Positions 1 to 10,850 of a stretch of 64,000 bases of DNA are shown piece after piece. Numbering within the stretch: the stretch's first letter is position 1; every line of letters begins with the position of its first letter. The position numbers and the translations under genes were made by a program. The stretch lies in contig JAANDG010000090.1 of assembly GCA_036852015.1 (NCBI GenBank), positions 248,001 through 312,000 of the forward strand, written 5' to 3'. This DNA comes from Pelodera strongyloides (Eukaryota > Nematoda > Chromadorea > Rhabditida > Rhabditidae). The notes under the pieces were generated by a model. It saw only the letters and a list, made by a program, of their open reading frames with translations. It did not search any database and was not told the DNA's origin.

Positions 1-376
1 CTCGCTCTCTCTCTCGCTCTCTCTCTCTCTTTCTCTATTTCTCGCATGTATTATTTTTGAGAAATTGGTAACTAAACACGGGTTCCCTTTCGATCGTCAC
101 TTTCATGATCTCAGCAAATTACCTGTTCCCGTCGACATTCCCGTCGACCCGAGAATACGGGCTAATAAGCATAAAACAATTAGCAAAACGATCGTTTCCC
201 TTTGTTCGGGTTATTTTTCCTTCATTTTTGTCCCAGCTTGTTATTTTTGTATCCTTGCTTCTCAATAAAACGTCTTTATTTTCCGTCGTGTCTTGTAATA
301 TTGCTATGAAAGATATAAAGTACGTACTGAATATCTCTGTAACGATAAATTGAGTTGGAACATTTTTAGTAATACA

Positions 377-466
<90 letters not shown>

Positions 467-1235
467 TTTTTATTATTTATTATTATTCTTTTATTATTTA
501 TTATCTTATAATTTTCTTCTTATTATTATTACTTATATTTTCTTATTTACTTTTTTTTTTTTTATTAATTATTTTATTATTTTTTTAATTACTTTTATTG
601 TTATTATTATTATTAATTATTATTATTATTAATTATTATTATTATTATTATTAAAAATTTTAATCATTGTTATTATTAACTGTCAGAAAGTGTAAGGTAT
701 GCCGAGCGGTCACTCAAAATATCGTTCCATTTTACGTACACTGAAAGAGCGACGGCTACACACTGATAAGGATCTTCAGTGATTTTTACTTATCAATTTC
801 GTAATTAAGTGAGAAATCGTGCGAGTGATACAACTACAAAGTTCACGCTGCCTTTTTCAGTCCTTCGTTGTAATTTATGTTTGTTAATGTTTGTTAAAAC
901 ATTAGATATTCAATGTATATTCTAACGTATAGTCGATATTTTATGACGGGTAGATAGTCCACGATACTGTATGAGCGGAAAATCGCCTGTTTCAAACGTA
1001 TGCAAATTTGAAACTACTACCTACCATACCCTTGTTCACGAAATTATACGTGTAATGAAAAAGCAAGCACTTTGTTATTGATATATTCTGTTTCTTTTTA
1101 CGCACAACTATTTCACTTCTTCCTGTGATTTTTATTGCATTCGTATAGGCTTTTCGGGTACAATGGCACTTGTGTACGGGTAATGAATGATATGAATAAT
1201 ATAAGAAATATAATTTATATAAATATCCTTCAGAG
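1..1235. other. Upstream non-coding DNA with microsatellites
   Basis: A CT-rich simple repeat occupies about 1-45. A long ATT triplet microsatellite runs about 376-465 and decays into AT-rich sequence to about 660. Short open frames at 65-353 have no recognisable content. The rest (660-1230) is AT-rich DNA in which I see no exon, so it is probably the promoter side of the TANGO2 homologue. Confidence 0.7.
1229..1235 (+). promoter_or_regulatory. Candidate trans-splice acceptor of the TANGO2 homologue
   Basis: A TTCAG acceptor ends at 1233, two bases before the ATG at 1236. In nematodes such an acceptor directly before the start codon usually receives a spliced leader. A normal upstream non-coding exon is the alternative. 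The sequence alone does not decide. Confidence 0.45.
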
Positions 1236-4200
1236 ATGTGTATTCTATTCGTCGCCTGTTCTGTTGGACGACATCGACTAATTGTTTATTCACAAAGGGA
1301 TGAGTTTTTAGACAGACAAACTGAACCTGCTGACTGGCATCAGGGAATACTTGGAGGTACGAATTGCTTTATATTTCGCTAAAACTTGTTCTAATGTGCT
1401 CATTGCTGCGCTACTTTAGTTGACGCAATTTGTGGTGCGTCACAAGCACCCTCAGGTGCATTACAGGAATTGGTTTTCGCGCCCCATATTTACAAATACA
1501 GCGTGAAAATTGGCGACATTCCCGCGCCAAAAATGAGGGTCCGCCACCGCAGGCCTCATTTCGCCTAGGGTGCGCGGCGGATGCGGAGGGGGTGCGCGAA
1601 TGATAATGGCGCACCTACGGTGGTCTCGTGTGAAACTTGGAGACATCGCCGCGCCAAAAATGAGGGTCCGCCACCGCAGGCCTCATTTCGCCTAGGGTGC
1701 GCTGCGGATGCGGAGGGGGTGCGCGAATGATAATGGCGCACCTACGGCGGTCTCATAGCGCATCTGGAGCGCACATGTTGCGCACCTGCCGCGGGCACTA
1801 CAAAAAATGCGCCGCGGGTACGCCAACTGCATTTAAATGCCTTTCGCCCACCGGAGGCGCACCTAACGCGTACTCTAGGCGGAGTACACCTCACCGCTGT
1901 GGCGGACCCTCATTTTTTGGCGCGGCGAAGTCCCCAAGTTCCCCCAATTGAATTCCGTGCTATGTAATATTGTTTTTGGGTTCATAAACACTGAGCGGAG
2001 ATAGCTAATAATTAATTTTAGCCGTTGATTTGCAAGATACTGCGAATGGATCATGGTTTGCTGTGGATGTAAAGGGCCGCGTGGGAGTGCTTCTGTCCAT
2101 TACGCAACCAAACAAAACAAAAATGGAAAAGGCACCAAGCCGAGGTTAGTTTACTGAATGATACTGAATGAATTACTAAATGATAAAAAACAAGAATTAG
2201 TTTTAAAGCACTAACAAGCAAAAAAAATGTCGAACATATGCAATCGAGAATATGTCCGATTGGAGATTCTTTGAATAAGAGTAGTGTATTGCTTGAGGCT
2301 TGAGGAGGAACAGTTACTCGAAATTCGTTGAAAATTTAAAATCGGAAGAAAATTGCATTCGCCGCGAAAAGTAACGTCCAAAAATGCTTATAATGTTTCA
2401 AATAGTTCAAGTGGTCCAAATTCGAATAGTTTTTTCCAGGAGGCATTGTGCACAAATATCTGCTCTCGGAAGCAAAATTGTCTGATTTTACATCCGAACT
2501 GAAGGAAGCTGCCGGCGTATATAATGGTTTTCAATTCGTCGGACTAGAGCCGTGTGTTTTCTTGGAATAATGTCTTCCTTCTATTTCATTCAAACCTTAG
2601 CAACCAGCAATCGCCTTCGCGAACTCGCCAGATTCTCGCATACTTGCACGAGAACCTAGCGAAAATATCGCTCCATAGACTCGCTAGAAAAGCCTCTAAA
2701 TGTTTCTTCTTTAGTGGTCCATCTGAAGAATATAAACTGCAGTCTCTAGCAAACTTATTCGTCGATGAAATTAAAGTAGAAGACTGGAAACCAGGTGTGT
2801 TTTCGTTGGATTGGAACTATTATATAACAATTGCAATTGTAAGTAAATGCGCGCTATTAATGGAATGTGATTGTGAAGGGCCTAGCGTACTGATGAAGCA
2901 CTGCTGCCGTGCCGCTAACCCAATCGTAAGATGGAAAAGGGGCGGAATGTGAGCCGCGCACATAAGCTGAAAAAGGAGCGCCGCGAACGCCTCCCCCCAC
3001 TAGTGCGCGGACGCTACACATGCGCCCCAAATGCTTAACTTCAATTACTGCAAGTCAATTTTTGATTGAATATTTTTCAAAGGCATTCAGGTGTAATGGT
3101 GTTCGGAAACAGCCCAACTGGAAAACCGTTTCAGAAAATATTACGCGGTAAGTATTATTTATGCGTAGCGTACATAGTATTCTTTATGATTTGTATGTAT
3201 TTCTCATTGTTACCTGCAATGAGGTGAACAATGTGTTTAAGAATACATATACCCATTGTCTCATTGAGTACAGAATTAGAATATATGAAAGTAGAATATA
3301 AATAAACGGTTAGTTGTATACCTTGTCTGGGAAGGCAGCCGCGTTTCGAAGCTTACGATGATAAAAAGCTAATACTACCCATTTTAAGCAGAAAAGTTGT
3401 TTGCGAATACGGTAAAACAAGTGGAAAAGTGTTCTGATCCCACGGAAATTGTCGAGGCTCTTCTTAAAATGACCGAAGACGATTACAGGTTGGAATTTTG
3501 TTGAATAGAGCTCTGCCTTCAAGCGTTCTGTTTTATTTTGAGTTTTTTTGTCTTATATTTTTGTCTTATACGTCTTGCGAAAATCAGAAACTCTCACAAT
3601 TGCCGTGCTAAAAAGGTGGACCGCAACGTTCGCGCTACTCCTGTTTGATGCGCGAAACATGCAATTCAGTTGACGCACGTGCCGCGCCCCCTCTAAAAAG
3701 TGCGCCATTTATGTGCCAACGGGGAATCGGGTCCTATTCGCGCCCGCTAGGCCTAGGGCTTTCCACCAGTACAGTTCTTATTTTGTGTTTTACTTTTTTG
3801 TGCCTCTTCAGGTGCCTACCGGACCCTCAGCTCTATGAACAGACTTTGGTTCCCGAAGAGCACTATGCTCCGCTATCCGCAATTCGAGTGCGATATCCTC
3901 CTAACTTTCGATACGGTAAGCTTGTTTTTTCTTTGTTTTCGTTGAAGGGCTAATGAAGGAACATTGATAGGCATGATCGATTAGCATGATATTGATAAAA
4001 GAGATTAAGCATGATTACAGTTCTGTATTTTGGAATTATATATTGTGAAAGTATTGTAATATAGCCGGATTTTCCCCTGAAACTAACTTTCGATACGGTA
4101 GGTTGGGTTTAGGCTACTGTATTTTTTGGTTGAAGGACTAATAAAGGGAACATTGATATAATGTAGATAAGGTTAAGCAATTTAAGCATGGTTAAAATTC

Positions 4201-4484
4201 CGTATTTTGGAATTACATTTTGTAAAAGTATTGTAATAGATGTTTTAAGTTAAATTTAGCGGATGTCATGTACTTTCCACTGACTGTTATTGATTCACGA
4301 TAAAGAATTTGTATTATTATTTTATATATTTGCATATTCAGGAACGCGTTGTCACAGTATTCTCCTGATTGACCACAATGGAGAAGCTTGCTTTTATGAA
4401 AGAAGATTAGCGGGAGAAAGACCGGATCCCTACAGTCCGCAATGGGAAACTAAAACTCACAAATTTACTGTCGAGCCACTCTAA
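1236..4484 (+). CDS. TANGO2 homologue (NRDE family)
   Basis: Eight exons join in phase to 278 aa: 1236-1356, 2022-2144, 2440-2551, 2715-2794, 3091-3147, 3392-3488, 3812-3915, 4342-4484. The human protein is 276 aa. The N-terminus begins MCILF, the family signature, and continues to QRDEF at residues 20-24, where most members have NRDE. Other family landmarks follow in order: NGSWFAVD, YNGFQFVG, GVMVFGNSP, GTRCHSILLID near the end, and WETKTHKF just before the stop. TANGO2 proteins are linked to secretory organisation, lipid or heme handling and mitochondrial metabolism; the biochemical reaction is not settled, and nothing here adds to it. Introns carry repeats: a fold-back element in intron 1, GC-rich islands in introns 4 and 6, and a duplicated exon-7 end in intron 7. 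The end of exon 3 (donor after CC) is the least certain junction. The symbol is left blank because the nematode naming is uncertain. Confidence 0.9.
1505..1950. repeat. GC-rich fold-back element with internal tandem copy
   Basis: A block containing CGCGCCAAAAATGAGGG occurs at about 1531 and again at about 1652, a near-exact tandem duplication of roughly 120 bp. The same block returns inverted at about 1905-1927 (CCCTCATTTTTTGGCGCG), so the second copy and the right end form terminal inverted repeats around a GC-rich core. It lies in intron 1 of the TANGO2 homologue. The structure fits a MITE; no coding capacity is visible. Confidence 0.75.
2935..3035. repeat. GC-rich island in TANGO2 intron 4
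   Basis: A short CpG-rich patch with GCGC motifs sits in otherwise AT-rich intron DNA. It resembles the other islands of this window in composition and CGCGCAC/GCGCC content. No exon is needed here because the flanking exons join in phase. Confidence 0.5.
3605..3765. repeat. GC-rich island in TANGO2 intron 6
   Basis: A CpG-rich block with AAAAAGTGCGCCA and CGCGCCCGC motifs. AAAAAGTGCGCC is shared with the island at about 26235. Probably a member of the dispersed GC-rich family; not coding. Confidence 0.5.
3902..4240 (+). repeat. Degenerate tandem duplication of an exon end and its intron
   Basis: The last bases of TANGO2 exon 7 plus donor (ACTTTCGATACGGTA, near 3903) recur near 4083. In both copies they are followed by similar intron sequence: AACATTGATA, then TATTTTGGAATTA, then AAAGTATTGTAATA. 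The unit is about 175 bp. The second copy keeps a potential 5' splice site (GGTAGG). Confidence 0.8.
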
Positions 4485-4566
4485 AAGCGCACATTCTGTT
4501 TAATTAATTATATTTAAATATATGAGGCTACTGTGTTTATTTTATGATTTACACATAATCTGTAAA

Positions 4567-4572
4567 AATAAA
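4567..4572 (+). terminator. Polyadenylation signal of the TANGO2 homologue
   Basis: AATAAA lies 83 bases after the stop codon, a typical nematode 3' UTR length. Confidence 0.65.
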
Positions 4573-4769
4573 GAAGTATTAGTTAAGTGATTTTCACTGT
4601 ATGGCACGAAACATTCCGAAGAGAACAGTTGGTTTGACGATTGACATTATTGGGGAACACACAGGACTGCATTCTTGCCGCCCTCGACTTGGAGTGCACC
4701 CTGAACTACCTATCGCCGCCCATTTGATGTGGTGACCAGTTTCCGATTGGGTCGAGCAAGCTTGGTCAC

Positions 4770-5110
4770 GACATAAATGTGAATACCACTTTATTCAGAA
4801 ATACAATCATCACACATAGACTTAAGCATGTAGAATCCAGGGTCCCGTTTTGCTCTCGAAGTCGGGGATCTTCATTTTTAGCTCCAATCCAAGCCGGTGT
4901 CTCTTAGCCGATGTGTCCCATAGAGTGAAGTAGACGGTAGAAGACGGCACAGAAGATAATACAGAGCGAAAGGTCCGTCCTAAGGCTAGGCAAGGGGAGC
5001 GCCTTAACTTTATTCCCGACGCCTTGGCATGTTTCAAGATGGTAGCACTGGGCGGGATTCGAACCCGGGTCGTATGGGTGAGAGACGAGAACTGTCGCAT
5101 GGGTGAGAGA
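4770..5110 (-). mobile_element. SINE-like retroposon with tRNA-type B box
   Basis: Read on the minus strand, a strong Pol III B box, GGGTTCGAATCCCGCC, lies at about 5050-5068 and is followed by CAGTGCTACCA, resembling a tRNA 3' end. A body of about 200 bp follows, then a tail with GAATAAAGTGGTATTCAC at about 4778-4796. The same 3' body and tail occur on the plus strand at about 10757-10835. I did not find a convincing A box, so the head is partial. The 92-codon open frame over this element is not a gene. Confidence 0.6.
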
Positions 5111-5517
5111 CGAAAAATGGTATGGCAGGAAAATCGTGCACGGTCACATTCCGTGTTACGGTAAATGCTTTAAAAAGAGAATGCAGAAGTTATGGAAGTC
5201 ATTCGCACTTCTTGATTTTTTATTTATATTACTATCATTCAGCCGGAAATAGCGTAAGAAGGAAGTAAATATTCATGGGAAATCCAAATCAAGAATCACA
5301 ACTCAGAACATACATTGTACGAACATGCTGAATAAAGTATACATATACATCCTTGGTGGTACCGTATTGGGGTTAAATTTCAAATTCGCGCCCTGCTCAA
5401 ACGAGGAGTACTGTACACCGATTGATTTTTTGTGGTTTGAGGGAGTTTGCGCTTCGCGCGCTGTTTTTATGTTTTGTGATCTACGTTTCGCATTATGTTG
5501 CATACTATTAGTTGTCA
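5111..5517. other. Intergenic DNA before the asd-2-like gene
   Basis: About 400 bases between the SINE-like element and the first asd-2-like start codon. Nothing beyond short chance open frames is seen. It presumably holds the promoter and 5' UTR. Confidence 0.5.
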
Positions 5518-8320
5518 ATGAGCTCTAGCACAGTGGACGATAGTCTTGAACATTTGGAGGACTGGTACAACATTGCTAATATGAGAGAAAAGAAAAGTTT
5601 GGCGTTTGAAGTTTATTTTGAAGTGTTCCTCCTGTTTTTACCCTTCCTTAATGTTATTTTTAATTCGTTCGAAGATTTTTCAGCATTTCAGGGTGCGCTC
5701 TTCAAGAAGAGGGCAAGAATGCAGTCCTGTGTGTTCCCCAGAATGCCCTTAAGCCCTATCCTCAAATCTGTGGGTGGACCGGATGAAGTAGGTTCCTTTG
5801 TGGTATTTCTATGAGAGAGATTGATTTGGGCTTCACAATATTCCCGTGTTTGTTTTCTGAGTTCTGTTTTTCTGTACATCCTTGAGTTCCAGGTGTTTAA
5901 CATTCGTCCTACCTTTGAAAACTCACCTCAATCCAGACAGTTCTCACCTACTAATGTTTTGAACGTCCCTCGCCCGCGTACTGCTTCTTCCAGCGAACCA
6001 TGTCTGTTTTTGAACCATTTTTTTCTTTAGTTTGCGTATCCACGCTTGCATTTGTAAACAAGCTATTCGAACTTTGTGCAGCCATCTGTCATTTCCAGGT
6101 CAGCGTGAGCCAGCGGAAGTCTCAATGGAATATCTGGCAGAACTAATTAAAGAAAGAAAACAGTTGGAGATGTTTCCTACAATTTTCCCCAATGTTGACC
6201 GCCTCGTTGATGATGGTATGTGCGTTTAATGTGCCAGTTTTCCTATCATTTTTTACATGTGGGTGTTTTGACACGTGTTGTCATATGTACCTGCTTATCT
6301 GTTGTGGTTCTGGAGATTTCCGCCGCGTTATCTTTTTCTGTCGATTCACTTAATATTCTTTAGAGATAACCCGTGTGCGTGTGGCGTTATTTCAATGCGA
6401 ATTCATGACTGATGAAATCAAGCTGCCAGAGCCCATGGGTGAAATTGTCACTATAACCGAGAAGTTGTATGTTCCCAAGAAAGAACATCCAGACGTGGGT
6501 TGACTCGAATTGGAAGGACTTTGCTTGTAGTTCACTTTTTGCATGATTTTGTAACAAAGTTGTTGTTGGATGTGTTTTGGTGTTTTGTGGGTGTTCATGG
6601 TTTGTTATATCTCAGGTTATCGAAGAGACCAGGACTCACCCGGATGGAACTGTGACTGTTTCACACAGATATTCTCCCGATGTTGGTGCTTACTCCGATT
6701 TTCATCTCGTCTTCTGCATTTGGATCACTAACATTCTGCTTAACGTCGTTTCCTGGGCAGTGTAATAAGTGTGTAGTTTTCAGTATAACTTTGTGGGCCG
6801 TATTCTTGGTCCTCGCGGAATGACTGCCAAGCAGTTGGAGCAGGAGACGGGCTGCAAAATTATGGTCCGTGGAAGAGGCTCAATGCGTGATCGTAGAAAG
6901 GTAGACTATTTCGGGTAACTTCCTAGTTTTGTTTCGTGGATTACATACTCACTCATAAAATCTACAATGTTGGCACATTTGAATACAACAGTGATAATGC
7001 AGCACACCAATGGATTTTTTCACTTTCAACACGTTAAATAAACATTCATCTGTCAATTGGGGTACTTTCAACACGTTAAATAAACATTCATCTGTCAATT
7101 GGGGTCCGTTGCAATACAGCGAAAACGTTGTAATCAGCAACTCTTTAGGAAGAACTGAACCGTGGAAAGCCAAACTGGGAGCACCTTGATGACGATCTTC
7201 ACGTCCTCGTCCAGTGTGAGGATGCCGAGAACAGATCTCGTGTCAAACTTCGAGCAGCTGTCGAACAAGTTAAGAAGCTGCTAACACCGGCGGTTGGTTT
7301 CGTTTACTGATTTCTGGAAGTTCGCGGCTTGCAGTCGTTGCAGTTTGTGATCTACCTTCAAATGATTTATTTAGCCCGAAGGAACTGATGAACTGAAGCG
7401 GAAGCAGCTGATGGAGTTGGCCATTATCAATGGCACATATCGTCCGCACAACAAGCCAAACAATATCCGTATGTGCTCATGTTTGGATAATCGTGGTTCT
7501 TTCGGTGGATGTTGTGGTTATCGGTGAATAGCTTCTTGGAATTTTAGTTTGTTACGAAAGCGTCACTGCTTATTTTTTTTTATTTACTTTCCAGAATTCC
7601 GCTCAGTTGTTTAGTGTTTGTTTACGCTCTTTATACCATGTACTCATTAACATTTGACTTTATTAACACATGCCTGTAAGCAAGTTTAACCAAATTACTC
7701 ATTTTTCTTGATTTAACCATTTTGTACATATTTCTAGCATTTATACTAACCTTATTGCTATACATTTGACATACAGTTTGTTGTATGATGTGAATAAATA
7801 AAGTATGTTTTGATTGGGGGCTTCAGATACTCCTCGCTTGGTGACTCCTCTGTATCCTGTATCACCGATGAGGCAACTTATTGTTTCCCCGCAGCATAGT
7901 CCTACTGGGCATGCTCCTATGATGCCTGGCTCTCCATCATTCCAAGCTCCAACACTGGATTACTCGAAGCTCGTCAGGTAGTAGTATCGTTACAGTTTTT
8001 GTATTGTATCCTCTCTCCGGTTAAATACTGCGCGTCTATTTACGGAAACAATGACTGCAATTTATGCCGTTGCAATTAAGCTACTATCGGGTGCATTATT
8101 CCATTCGCCGTTTATTATAGGTTCGTAAATTACTTCATTTAGCCCTTCCTCGTTTATGGATGTGCTGTCGTCGTTTTCTATCTCGGGGCACGAGATGGGC
8201 CCTCCTCTTACTCCGATGGGCTTCCCGAATGGTTCGGTGCTCGGTGGACACTTCTTCCACGATACTCATCATCTACACTCGAATCCTGCATCTCCAGCTC
8301 CCACTACAGTGGCGAACTGA
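5518..8320 (+). CDS. asd-2: STAR-family KH RNA-binding protein, ASD-2/Quaking type
   Basis: Eleven exons join in phase to 431 aa: 5518-5610, 5692-5787, 5893-6001, 6099-6215, 6364-6494, 6616-6681 (cassette), 6784-6900, 7149-7292, 7375-7468, 7827-7977, 8143-8320; skipping the cassette gives 409 aa. QUA1 starts near residue 107 ([18 protein letters not shown]), then the KH domain with [12 protein letters not shown] and [13 protein letters not shown], then QUA2 near 292-320 ([17 protein letters not shown]). The C-terminal tail is Pro/Ser/His-rich. STAR proteins bind single-stranded RNA as QUA1 dimers; nematode ASD-2 controls alternative splicing in muscle. The KH/QUA2 sequence fits ASD-2 and Quaking better than GLD-1. 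Family members usually have alternative C-termini; only one end is certain here. The first two exons are the least certain because they lack strong conservation. Confidence 0.9.
6616..6681 (+). other. asd-2: 22-codon candidate cassette exon inside the KH domain
   Basis: A 66-base segment has a good acceptor (ATCTCAG before it), a GT donor after it (GTTGGT), an uninterrupted reading frame and phase 0 at both ends. Exons 6364-6494 and 6784-6900 also join in phase without it. It would insert [20 protein letters not shown] plus PD between HPD and YNFVGRI, at the start of the KH fold. The insert ends in PD, like the exon before it, so the residues flanking YNF are unchanged. Confidence 0.6.
7022..7105 (+). 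repeat. Exact 42-bp tandem duplication in an asd-2 intron
   Basis: Two adjacent 42-base copies (7022-7063 and 7064-7105), each beginning ACTTTCAACACGTTAAATA and ending AATTGGGGT. They appear identical, implying a recent slippage or duplication event. Confidence 0.9.
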
Positions 8321-9170
8321 ACTAGATGCCTCTGAGTTCTGTTTCGGTATTTTTTATATTGTAAAGCTGGCCTTGCATGCGGCCAACGAGAGTTTTATTT
8401 TATATTCTGCTTTAGTGTGCCATGTTTTGTGATCCTTGTTCTATTGGTGTGATTGCTTTATAGGTCTTATCCTGGTGGTGATTTAAATAATTTCTCTACT
8501 ACTTTATCATCGCCGTTTACCTTACTAGTATATATTTACTTTTGCAGATTTACCTTCCCTAGCTTCTTTTTACATTGATTACCTACCCTAGTTAATTTTT
8601 CATTCATTACCTACCCCTAGCCTATTTTACACTTTTAATTTATAATTATAATTTGCTTACCTATTCCTTTGTATTCTTGTACGTTATTTTGTCCTTGTTT
8701 ACAAAACTGGTGGTTGTCTAGCATCTGTGAAATTTGGAATTTTGTAATAACTTTGTAGTATTTTTGCATCTGGAGTATTTTATATTATGTGCTGTTTGTG
8801 TTTTTGTTTGTTCCGGTGTTGTGTTTTAACCAATAAAATATTTTTTTTTAAATTTGCATTAGTCTTCCCGAAAGAAAGAATCTTCATCGATCGGTTGCAG
8901 GTACCAGTCTGGCTCATTTCGGCCAGTCCATACTTTCATTGTTCTCTACACATGGCCAATTTCGTGTGTCGTGGGAAGCAAGATTGGTTTGCATGTCTGT
9001 ACTTTGATTGTAGATTTGCCAGTTTGAAAACTTAGTCCAGCTTTGACGCAAGATACTGAATTGTTACGTGCCAGTCGAACTGCAGTACTACTACACCCGA
9101 TGACGTGTTTCTTCCATGGGGTACTGTAGCTCACTTGAATTGTTCATGGGCTACTGTAACTCAGTTGATT
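8321..9170 (+). other. 3' UTR and downstream DNA of the asd-2-like gene
   Basis: T-rich sequence following the stop. AATAAA at 8832-8837 is followed by a T-rich run and is the best candidate polyadenylation signal, giving a UTR of about 0.5 kb. Short open frames at 8787-9134 look accidental. Confidence 0.55.
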
Positions 9171-9173
9171 AGG

Positions 9174-9436
9174 ACGCGTTCGGGATTGCGAAAAGAAAGA
9201 AAAGAAATCAAAAAAGTGTTCGGGATGGCCGGTCGGAAATGTAAATCTTTTCCACAGTACATATAGCCCGTGGGCACAGAGACCACTTATATTTAGATAT
9301 GCAGAACTATTTGGAGACAATTTGAATGCCTCTGTGCCTACGGGCTATGTGTACTGTGGAAAAGATTTACATTTCCGACCGACCATCCCGAACTACTTTT
9401 TTGATTTCTTTTCTTTCTTTTCGCAATCCCGAACGC
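9174..9436. mobile_element. Long fold-back (MITE-like) element
   Basis: The left arm begins ACGCGTTCGGGATTGCG and the right arm ends CGCAATCCCGAACGCG. The inner arms also match, including ATGTAAATCTTTTCCACAG against CTGTGGAAAAGATTTACAT and GCCCGTGGGCACAGAG against CTCTGTGCCTACGGGC. Each arm is about 110 bp with a short central spacer. No reading frame is present. Confidence 0.9.
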
Positions 9437-10197
9437 GCCCTTAAGGTCCCCGTGTAAAATATTTCCCGCCAATTAGAGGTAAAGTATCTTGTATCTTCGC
9501 TTCTTGACCTCGTTCTGTGACCAAACTTGAATCTGTTGCGCTGCTCTAGATTGACATGCTGCGCCAGTATAGGTGTGCAGGGGGCGGGGCCACCTCGCGC
9601 GCAAAATATCTCGCTTAAGTCATTCATATGGTCCATTTATAATCGATTCTGGGCCTATTTCTGCACAACATCATCGAATTGATTCATAACTTTTTTGCCT
9701 TTTATTCAACAACTAGATTATATACATCCGGTATAGATTATCTACATCCGGAAAGTGAGTTATAGCTTGTTTTGGACACAATTCTCCCTGTTGGGTTCAC
9801 TTACGGTTAATTGTCACGTGCAGTTTTGTATTATATCAAAATTTGGTTCCTAATTTAAGTATTGTTCATTATCTTTTTTTCCTGTTGTTCAACTCCTACG
9901 CAGCGTTGCATTCGTGTACAGTTTTCTCCAACGGACTTTACGATACAACTTTTCTCCAATCAATAATTAATCTATTGTTTTTGTAGATCATATCATCACT
10001 CTCGTACGGACGGATAAGCAGCATCGTTTGTCTCCCGCTGTCAGAAGCTGCTGTGCATTTTGATGCATCACTACCACTGAACTGACAAACTGCAGCAAGA
10101 AGCCTCGTCCGGATCTGTCAGAGAAAAACTAGAGGTCAGAGGACCCCGCATTATCAGGCCAGTTATTTAGTGATTGGTTCCTTCCACTACTCAAGTT
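9437..10197. other. Non-coding DNA between two repeats
   Basis: No gene is recognised. A small GC-rich patch lies at about 9560-9605, and a short duplication (TAGATTATATACATCCGG / TAGATTATCTACATCCGG) at about 9714-9750. Confidence 0.5.
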
Positions 10198-10645
10198 TTC
10201 TAAAGTAGACGTGTCTAAGTCAGAATATGATACGTCTCACAGTGTGACTGTCTAGGGGTAACCGTAACCGTCGGACGTCCTTCAAGGGCGCGCCGATGTT
10301 TATCGCCGACGACATTCTAAAGACGCGTCTCGGTCAGGATATGATGCGTCTCACAGTATGACTGTCTAGGGGTAACCCTCGGACGTCCTTCGAGGGCGTG
10401 TCGATGGTTATCGCGACGACATTCTAAAGTAGACGTGTCTCAGTCAGAATATGATGCGTCTCACAGTATGACTGTCCAGGGGTAACCGTCGAACATCCTT
10501 GAAGGGCGCGCCGATGGTTATAGCCGACGACATTCTAAAGTAGACGAGTCTCAGTCAGAATATGATGCGTCTCACAATATGTCTGTCTAGGTCACCGTCG
10601 GACGTCCTTGAAGGGCGCGCTGATGATTATCGGCGACGACATTCT
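10198..10645. repeat. Four-copy tandem repeat with ~110-bp units
   Basis: Units marked by CATTCTAAAG (10313, 10420, 10531, 10640) share CAGAATATGATGCGTCTCAC, TATGACTGTC and GTCGGACGTCCTT-like blocks in the same order. Spacing is 107-111 bp. Copies differ by scattered substitutions and small indels. A short open frame starting at 10562 crosses the last unit and is not a gene. Confidence 0.9.
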
Positions 10646-10649
10646 AAAG

Positions 10650-10850
10650 ACACCTTCGGCCGGGCTTCAGCTTCAGCCATGGCTCAACCATGCATGTTAG
10701 GGCGGGCTGCAACGGTACATGAAATGTTGGTGCACAGCCTTTATGAGATTATTAGGAGAGCAAACGGGACCCTGGATTCTACATGCTTAAGTCTATGTGT
10801 GATGATTGTATGTCTGAATAAAGTGGTATTCACATTTTTTTATTATTAAA
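10650..10850 (+). mobile_element. Second copy of the SINE-like 3' body and tail
   Basis: AAACGGGACCCTGGATTCTA followed by ACATGCTTAAGTC and TGAATAAAGTGGTATTCACA matches the 3' part of the element at 4770-5110 (minus strand) over about 75 bases. It ends in a T-rich stretch. No tRNA-like head is seen, so this copy is 5'-truncated or fused to the tandem repeat before it. Confidence 0.65.

Noticed and set aside
2552..2714. Open frame continuing from TANGO2 exon 3 into exon 4
   Set aside because: The frames differ, and splicing 2551 to 2715 restores phase and family alignment.
5038..5075. A functional tRNA gene on the minus strand
   Set aside because: Only the T arm and a CCA-like end are convincing; no matching acceptor or A box upstream.
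4822..5100. 92-codon minus-strand frame
   Set aside because: It covers the SINE-like element, including the tRNA-type B box; non-coding repeat.
7790..7802. AATAAA in an asd-2 intron as a premature polyadenylation site
   Set aside because: Downstream exons join in phase and encode a plausible C-terminus; no evidence for use of this signal.
10198..10645. CRISPR-like array
   Set aside because: Whole ~110-bp units repeat with no repeat/spacer alternation, and the genome is eukaryotic.
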